Source: an uncultured Coriobacteriia bacterium (lineage in GTDB: Bacteria; Actinomycetota; Coriobacteriia; Coriobacteriales; QAMH01). From it: 5,799 nt of DNA. Under the pieces are notes generated by a model. That model had not been told where the DNA came from. It did no database searches and saw nothing but the letters and a program-made list of their open reading frames with translations. The stretch spans positions 1-5,799 of the forward strand of contig CABSKV010000084.1 in assembly GCA_902478425.1 (NCBI GenBank), in the 5' to 3' direction. Made by a program: the position numbers and the translations under genes. Below are positions 5,312 through 5,799 of the stretch, piece after piece. Position 1 is the stretch's first letter. Each line of letters opens with the position of its first letter.

Positions 5312-5799
5312 ATGGCAGACGATACCTTCAACAACGATAACCAGGAATCCCTCATGGGCGACGACGAGTTCACCGAGGTCGTGGAGGCCACGGTCGAAGA
5401 CGTCGAGGAGAACGGCGAGACCGTCGAGGAAAGTCTCGAGGCCAAGATCAACCACGGCATCGGCACGCTCGACATCAACGTCGGCAAGGTCTCCGAGACC
5501 GACTTCGCGCGCGAGATGCGCACCTCGTTCCTCGAGTACTCGATGTCCGTCATCGTTGCCCGCGCGCTGCCCGACGTGCGCGATGGCCTCAAGCCCGTCC
5601 ATCGCCGCATCCTCTATGCGATGAACGAGAGCGGCATCACGCCGAACAAGCCGCACGTCAAGTCGGCACGCCCCGTCGGTGACTGCATGGGTAAGTATCA
5701 CCCGCACGGCGACGCCGCCATCTACGACACGCTCGTGCGTCTCGCGCAGGACTTCTCCATGCGCGTCCCGCTTATCGACGGCCACGGCAACTTCGGTTC
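5312..5799 (+). CDS. gyrA: DNA gyrase subunit A, N-terminal part (cut by window edge)
   Basis: GyrA forms the DNA gate of gyrase and carries the tyrosine that breaks and rejoins DNA. Only 162 codons are present, and the frame is open at the edge. From residue 71 the sequence follows the family closely: TSFLEYSMSVIVARALPDVRDGLKPVHRRILYAM (71-104, split here for reference only at its ends), then CMGKYHPHGDAAIYDTLVRL from 125 and PLIDGHGNFG (153-162). The catalytic Tyr and the DNA-wrapping domain lie beyond the edge. In the quinolone-binding region, Ala135 replaces E. coli Ser83, while Asp139 keeps the Asp87 position. Before the conserved domain there is a leader of about 60 residues whose first 44 contain 17 Asp/Glu and no Lys, Arg or His. 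The start is well supported by GGAGGG at 5299-5304. GyrA rather than ParC is indicated by the adjoining gyrB. Confidence 0.96.
   Translation, partial: MADDTFNNDNQESLMGDDEFTEVVEATVEDVEENGETVEESLEAKINHGIGTLDINVGKVSETDFAREMRTSFLEYSMSVIVARALPDVRDGLKPVHRRILYAMNESGITPNKPHVKSARPVGDCMGKYHPHGDAAIYDTLVRLAQDFSMRVPLIDGHGNFG

Noticed and set aside
5305..5340. ATG at 5305 opening an 11-codon frame overlapping the gyrA start
   Set aside because: It lies directly against GGAGGG with no spacing, so initiation there is unlikely; the gyrA ATG at 5312 has the normal 7-base spacing.
3361..5799. Topoisomerase IV genes (parE/parC) instead of gyrase
   Set aside because: Linkage to dnaN-recF, the gyrB-gyrA order with a 13-bp gap, and the sequence motifs all favour gyrase. 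The decisive GyrA-box in the C-terminal domain is outside the window.
1..5799. Defence system, mobile element, CRISPR array, tRNA or rRNA
   Set aside because: Nearly all sequence is accounted for by five conserved housekeeping genes. The gaps contain no transposase remnants, spaced CRISPR-type repeats or tRNA-like folds, and codon use is uniform.

Overview
The window is a conserved chromosomal replication-origin neighbourhood. All genes lie on the + strand in the order dnaN, recF, dciA-like (DUF721), gyrB, gyrA. The first four are complete. gyrA runs off the right edge after 162 codons. The short AT-rich stretch at the left edge (1-134) is what would be expected just downstream of dnaA, whose coding sequence is not in the window.

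Organism: G/C-ending codons dominate, a DUF721/DciA gene sits between recF and gyrB, GyrB is the short form without the enterobacterial insert, and the GyrA active-site region carries Ala at the E. coli Ser83 position. Together these suggest an actinobacterium. The GyrA wording (LAQDFSMRVPLIDGHG) and the absence of gnd between dnaN and recF fit class Coriobacteriia (Eggerthella/Collinsella-like gut lineages) best. The class is an inference from memory of the families, not a database result.

Layout: 1-134 holds two DnaA-box-like nonamers and an AT-rich segment with TTA/CTA triplets, possibly one edge of oriC, plus the dnaN ribosome binding site. dnaN (135-1235) and recF (1257-2432) are separated by 21 bp and are probably cotranscribed. 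A 134-bp gap (2433-2566) holds three 19-bp-spaced TCTG-type repeats, an inverted repeat and a weak promoter before the dciA-like gene (2567-3127). The 233-bp gap before gyrB (3128-3360) is the most structured stretch: a 10-bp inverted repeat just after the dciA stop, a 16-bp near-palindrome, a 28-bp near-palindrome, a pair of 12-bp arms enclosing both, and an 11-bp RNA hairpin just upstream of the gyrB ribosome binding site. gyrB (3361-5298) and gyrA (5312 to edge) are 13 bp apart and form an operon.

How the genes work together: the sliding clamp (DnaN) holds the replicative polymerase on DNA, RecF helps load recombinase at gaps, the DciA-like protein probably helps place the replicative helicase at the origin, and GyrB/GyrA form DNA gyrase, which removes the positive supercoils that replication makes. 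I found no mobile element, CRISPR array, defence system, tRNA or rRNA. The points most worth a second look are the structured gyrB leader, a 44-residue strongly acidic N-terminal extension on GyrA, and the putative oriC edge.
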